Origin: Bacteroides helcogenes P 36-108
Lineage (GTDB): Bacteria > Bacteroidota > Bacteroidia > Bacteroidales > Bacteroidaceae
Length of the DNA: 64,000 nucleotides
Reading direction: 5' to 3'
NCBI RefSeq assembly: GCF_000186225.1
Contig: NC_014933.1
Location: 2,666,001-2,730,000, forward strand
Under the pieces are notes generated by a model. That model ran no database searches, was not told the origin of the DNA, and saw only the letters and a program-made list of their open reading frames with translations. The translations under genes were made by a program, and so were the position numbers. This document shows positions 60,794 to 64,000 of this stretch, one piece after another. Each line of letters begins with the position of its first letter. Position 1 is the stretch's first letter.

Positions 60794-62217
60794 TTTGCCT
60801 TAAAAGTTTGTTCGAAATTCTGTTCTCTATGTATCAGGTTGACCTGTACGCCGAACTTCTTGTTCAGATGTTCGGCAAGATGTTGTGCCGAATAGACGGA
60901 ACGGTGCTGTCCGCCCGTACAGCCGAGGCAGACGGAAAGATTAGTGAACCCACGTTCCATATACCGCTTCACGGAAGCATCCACAAGTGCATAGACATGC
61001 TCCAGAAAGACAGCAATCTCACCGTCTTCTTCCAGAAAACGGATGACGGGTTCATCCAGTCCGGTGAAAGGTTTGTAACGCTCGTACTTACCGGGATTAT
61101 TCACGGCACGGCAATCAAATACAAAGCCGCCTCCATTGCCGGACGAATCTTCGGGAATACCTTTCTTATAGGCAAAGCTCGTCACCTTTACTACCAGCCG
61201 GCGTTTTTGCAGGTCATCCGTAAACTGTTTCAATTCGGTGAGCTCCCGCAATACTCGGCAGAGATACGGATATTCGGGATAAGGCTCTTGCAGCAATTGA
61301 CGTAGGTTCTCAATGGCGAAAGGTACACTTTGAATGAAGTGGGGTTTCTTCTCGAAATAGCCGCGAAAACCATAGGCCCCCAGTACCTGCATGGTGCGGA
61401 ACAAAACGAAGTGACGGAGCTGTGCATGGAAGTAAGCCTCGTCTACGGGCTGATATTTGCACAGGGCATCTATATATTCCTGCAAGAGTTCCTTTCGCAG
61501 GCTGTCGGGATAGTTGGCTTTGGCCTGCCATAAGAACGACGCCACGTCATAATAGACCGGCCCCTTACGGCCGCCCTGAAAATCAATGAGCCAAGGCTCA
61601 CCATCCTTAATCATGACATTGCGGCTTTGGAAATCACGATACATGAAAGTTGCCGAACTGCTGCGGAGTAATACATCAGCCATCTTCTGGAAATCGTCTT
61701 CCAGACGGTCTTCCTGAAAATCCATGCCTGTGGCCTTCAGAAAACAGTACTTGAAGTAGTTCAAATCCCAAAGAATACTGCGGCTGTTGAATTCAGCCTG
61801 TGGATAACAATAGGAGAAATCCATTCCGTCAGCCCCTGCAAACTGTACGGCAGGCAGCAGGCGGATTGTTTTACGCAGAAGCTGCTTTTCGTCTTCACCG
61901 AATACGCTGGTCTTACGTCCTTTTTCTATGGCGTCGAACAAAAGCGTATCTCCTAAATCTTCCTGTAAGTAATACACGCCGTCTTCCGAACGGATGAATA
62001 CCTGTGGAACGGACAGACCTTTTTCGCGGAAGTGCTCGGCCATATAGAGAAATGCGCGGTTTTCTTCGACAGATTCACCGCTGACACCAATTAGTGTGGG
62101 GCTGCCGGAAAGACGAAAATAGCGTCTGTTGGAGCCGGAAGAAGGAAGTTCGTCAATCTGTTCCGGTTCGTGTCCGGTATGTGAGATGTAGAGTTTTTTA
62201 AGTTCTTCGGTTATCAT
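60790..62217 (-). CDS. AmgK-type kinase fused to a RapZ C-terminal domain
   Basis: 475 residues with two parts. About 1-330 is an aminoglycoside-phosphotransferase-fold kinase of the AmgK type: GSNRRYFRL, catalytic FMYRDFQSRNVMI (about 192-204) and the DFQGG metal-binding motif. About 345-475 is the C-terminal domain of RapZ: VKVTSFAYKKGIPED, FTGLDEPVIRFL and CLGCTGGQHRSVYSAQHLA. In E. coli, RapZ binds glucosamine-6-phosphate through this domain and controls GlmS mRNA; here the N-terminal kinase of RapZ is replaced by a sugar kinase. Overlaps the MurU-like gene by 4 bp. Confidence 0.9.
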   Translation of the reverse strand: MITEELKKLYISHTGHEPEQIDELPSSGSNRRYFRLSGSPTLIGVSGESVEENRAFLYMAEHFREKGLSVPQVFIRSEDGVYYLQEDLGDTLLFDAIEKGRKTSVFGEDEKQLLRKTIRLLPAVQFAGADGMDFSYCYPQAEFNSRSILWDLNYFKYCFLKATGMDFQEDRLEDDFQKMADVLLRSSSATFMYRDFQSRNVMIKDGEPWLIDFQGGRKGPVYYDVASFLWQAKANYPDSLRKELLQEYIDALCKYQPVDEAYFHAQLRHFVLFRTMQVLGAYGFRGYFEKKPHFIQSVPFAIENLRQLLQEPYPEYPYLCRVLRELTELKQFTDDLQKRRLVVKVTSFAYKKGIPEDSSGNGGGFVFDCRAVNNPGKYERYKPFTGLDEPVIRFLEEDGEIAVFLEHVYALVDASVKRYMERGFTNLSVCLGCTGGQHRSVYSAQHLAEHLNKKFGVQVNLIHREQNFEQTFKAK

Positions 62218-62269
62218 AGCAAATGTTTTATTTTGGCGGCTAAGGTAAGGCTTTTGTCGGAGATATGCT

Positions 62270-62277
62270 TACCTTTG
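62270..62277 (+). promoter_or_regulatory. Predicted -7 box for cbiA
   Basis: TACCTTTG; predicted +1 near 62284, a 15-base leader to the ATG at 62299. No -33 at the usual spacing. Confidence 0.5.
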
Positions 62278-62298
62278 CCCGAAATAATCTGCAAGAAG

Positions 62299-63636
62299 AT
62301 GGAAAGGAATAACCCTCAATTTTTGATAGCGGCTCCTGCTTCGGGTAGCGGAAAGACAACGGTCAGCCGTGGGCTGATGGCATTGTTTGTGAAAAAAGGT
62401 TTGAAAGTGCAACCCTTCAAGTGTGGCCCCGATTATATAGACACCAAATATCATACGGCTGTCTGTGGTCGTCCCTCTGTAAATCTGGATACTTTTATGG
62501 CATCCAAGAGACATGTCTGTGAACTGTATGCACGCTATTCGGTGGATGCAGACATTTCCATCGTCGAGGGAATGATGGGGATGTATGACGGGTACGATCG
62601 TGATAGGGGATCTTCGGCGGAAGTGGCGCAACTCTTGGGTATTCCGGTTGTGCTGGTGGTTGATGCCAAGTCTGCGGCTTATTCCATGGCTCCCTTATTG
62701 TCCGGGTTTATCAATTTCCGTCCGGATATACGTATTGCGGGAGTAATCTTCAATCGTGTCGGTTCACCTCGTCATTATGAAATGTTACGGGAGGTATGTG
62801 AGGATTTAAATGTCAACTGCTTGGGATATTTACCTAAACAAAAAGATTTGGAGCAAAAATCTCGTCATTTGGGGCTTGATTTCAGCCGTTCGAAAGAGAC
62901 GGATGCATTGGATCTGCTCGCCGATTTGCTGGAAACACATGTGGACTGGCAGTTGCTGTTGGAGAAAACCACCCTTTCTTTGCCCGAAGTACGGCAGGCG
63001 GTGACAGGACAAACCGGCGGGTTGCGCATCTTGGTGGCTCGTAATGAAGAATCATTCTCTTTTCTATATGAAGAACATCTGGATATTCTTCGCCGTCTGG
63101 GTACAGTTTCCTTCTTTAATCCCGAACACAACCGTCCCATTTCCCAAAAGACCGATTTGCTCTATCTGCCGGGAGGATATCCGGAAGAACATGCCGAAAA
63201 GTTGGCCACAGCCTGGCGTGCTCAGGATTCGATTCGTCGGTATATAGAAGCCGGCGGTAAAGTATTGGCCGAATGTGGCGGAATGATTTACTTGTCGCGA
63301 GGTATTACCACAGATGCCTGCCATTATGGTAAATGCTGTTGTAAAACAGCCGGATTGTCGGGCGTTTTTCCTTTTTACATATCCAATAACAATCGTTCCC
63401 GAAAACTGACGTTGGGCTATCGTCAGTTCAACTATAAAGGTCAGCATCTTCGGGGACACGAATTTCATTATACCACATTTCTGGATACTGACAAAGAATC
63501 TATTCCTTCTTCCATTGTGCAAGTTTATAACGCTAAGGGAGAATCAGTGACTACACCTGTATTCCGATACAAAAATGTGATTGCCAGCTATACCCATTTG
63601 TATTGGGGAGAAATCGATGTGATGGCTCTATTTTGA
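62299..63636 (+). CDS. cbiA: CbiA, cobyrinate a,c-diamide synthase
   Basis: 445 residues from the ATG at 62299; the frame is open to 62233 but that stretch contains the promoter. N-terminal ATP-binding domain: IAAPASGSGKTTVSRGLMA (P-loop), FKCGPDYIDTKYH. C-terminal class I glutamine amidotransferase domain: YLPGGYPEEHAEKL, AECGGMIYLSRG with the nucleophile Cys, and late HEFHYTTF with a catalytic His. It amidates the a and c side chains of cobyrinate. It lies 22 kb from the corrin operon and about 80 bp from the divergent AmgK-RapZ gene. Confidence 0.95.
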   Translation: MERNNPQFLIAAPASGSGKTTVSRGLMALFVKKGLKVQPFKCGPDYIDTKYHTAVCGRPSVNLDTFMASKRHVCELYARYSVDADISIVEGMMGMYDGYDRDRGSSAEVAQLLGIPVVLVVDAKSAAYSMAPLLSGFINFRPDIRIAGVIFNRVGSPRHYEMLREVCEDLNVNCLGYLPKQKDLEQKSRHLGLDFSRSKETDALDLLADLLETHVDWQLLLEKTTLSLPEVRQAVTGQTGGLRILVARNEESFSFLYEEHLDILRRLGTVSFFNPEHNRPISQKTDLLYLPGGYPEEHAEKLATAWRAQDSIRRYIEAGGKVLAECGGMIYLSRGITTDACHYGKCCCKTAGLSGVFPFYISNNNRSRKLTLGYRQFNYKGQHLRGHEFHYTTFLDTDKESIPSSIVQVYNAKGESVTTPVFRYKNVIASYTHLYWGEIDVMALF

Positions 63637-63730
63637 AAGTATTCCTACACGTATGCATGCATACGGATAGAAGGACTTTGATTCTCTGGACATTTATGCT
63701 TTTTCTTTCTCTTGTCAGTGTATAATACAC

Positions 63731-63761
63731 AAAAGAACCTTACTGAATATGCAGAAGGTTC
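63731..63761 (-). terminator. Leftward hairpin terminator near the window end
   Basis: Leftward GAACCTT, 13-base loop, AAGGTTC, then TTTT. Confidence 0.6.
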
Positions 63762-63832
63762 ATACAGAATTTCACCCCACGCATGTGGGACGAAGTTTTA
63801 CATGATTGTTTCCTGACTTAACACATTTCTTT

Positions 63833-63922
63833 TTAGATAACGGATAACTGTCTCTCTAATAAAACTGGTAAAGCAAGAAACGCTTTGTAAGGTATTGAAG
63901 AGTAGTATATTATGGTGTCCAT
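63833..63922 (-). CDS. Possible 29-residue peptide
   Basis: An ATG inside the 30-bp palindrome opens a 29-codon frame that begins MDTIIYYSSIPYKAF and ends LLERQLSVI, mostly hydrophobic and uncharged except near the end. The start lies 15 bases after the predicted leftward +1, the same leader length as several real genes in the window. No homologue is recognised and conservation is untested. Confidence 0.3.
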   Translation of the reverse strand: MDTIIYYSSIPYKAFLALPVLLERQLSVI

Positions 63923-63944
63923 TAAACGTACGTTTAATGGACAC
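63915..63944. repeat. Perfect 30-bp palindrome
   Basis: Half-site GTGTCCATTAAACGT followed at once by its exact reverse complement, centre 63929/63930. It covers the predicted start of a leftward transcript. Confidence 0.95.
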
Positions 63945-63974
63945 AAAGATAAAGGCGTTTTTTATATAAACAAA
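63944..63974 (-). promoter_or_regulatory. Leftward consensus promoter abutting the palindrome
   Basis: TTTG (63974-63971), exactly 19 bases, TATCTTTG (63951-63944). The predicted +1 near 63937 falls inside the palindrome. Confidence 0.7.
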
Positions 63975-64000
63975 ATGTTTGATAAAAAATATTTCATCAG

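Larger units (their letters stand above)
63637..64000. other. Terminal non-coding stretch with palindrome and leftward transcript signals
   Basis: No convincing protein of more than 60 residues. It holds a perfect palindrome, a leftward promoter, a 29-codon ORF and a leftward terminator (listed separately). An ATG at 63975 starts a frame that runs off the window and cannot be judged. Nothing recognisable lies in 63637-63730 apart from CGTATGCATGCATACG at about 63655. Confidence 0.6.

Noticed and set aside
63768..63790. CCCAC-GCAT-GTGGG hairpin as an attachment site or CRISPR repeat
   Set aside because: Single copy with no integrase or second copy in the window.
63975..64000. Possible start of a rightward gene at the window edge
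   Set aside because: Only eight codons visible; the ATG overlaps the -33 region of the leftward promoter. Cannot be judged.

Overview
The window looks like a chromosomal segment of a gut Bacteroides or close relative (Bacteroidales). Evidence: repeated Bacteroidetes-type -7 boxes (TAnnTTTG) about 15-30 bases upstream of start codons, TonB receptors with carboxypeptidase-like N-terminal domains, many lipoproteins, and families common in that order (DUF4301, DUF1460, DUF1573, DUF4160/DUF2442, HU-like protein, GH20). No rRNA, tRNA, CRISPR array, prophage or intact insertion sequence was recognised.

Layout. 0-4.3 kb: 3' part of panB, a compact MFS permease, diacylglycerol/undecaprenol kinase, and a RelA/SpoT homologue with a degraded hydrolase site. 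4.3-9.5 kb: a translationally overlapping pair (collagen-like modular lipoprotein, then OmpA-domain protein) and an AraC regulator in AT-rich DNA. 9.7-17 kb: DUF4301, GH20 hexosaminidase, purT, ispE, dnaB. 17-20.7 kb: AT-rich island with a membrane AraC regulator, a beta-barrel protein and an S41-like peptidase lipoprotein. 20.9-25.3 kb: DUF1460, esterase-like hydrolase, OPT transporter, DUF1573.

25.3-63.6 kb is dominated by cobalamin. cobI stands alone beside a divergent AraC-rclC-rclA cluster (reactive-chlorine type redox defence). It is followed by a BtuFCD-type ABC importer and the wreck of a catalase gene. A leftward operon packs eight corrin-ring functions into four fused proteins (CobJ-CbiC, CbiE-CbiT, CbiG-CobM, CobK-CbiD). 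Two divergent pairs of cobalamin riboswitches (about 47.5-48.1 and 54.0-54.5 kb) precede three TonB receptors and one acyl-CoA carboxylase operon. Two receptors are followed by exported CbiK-type cobaltochelatases, and one of those units also carries a PepSY membrane protein. cbiA closes the region. Between the cobalamin genes sit a DUF4160/DUF2442 pair, a GC-richer HU-like gene, a candidate small RNA, 23-bp palindromic tandem repeats, and an array built from repeated copies of the PepSY gene's 3' end.

58-62 kb: an AspT/YidE-type transporter and an amino-sugar recycling pair (MurU-like nucleotidyltransferase and an AmgK-RapZ fusion). The last 360 bases hold a perfect 30-bp palindrome with a leftward promoter, a possible 29-residue ORF and a terminator.

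Working model: the cobalamin part takes up corrinoids or cobalt compounds across the outer membrane (TonB receptors), may process metal or tetrapyrrole in the periplasm (exported CbiK, PepSY protein), imports across the inner membrane (BtuFCD) and makes the corrin ring anaerobically (Cbi/Cob). Part of it is switched by cobalamin at the RNA level. Function calls rest on recognised motifs and context; no database search was run.
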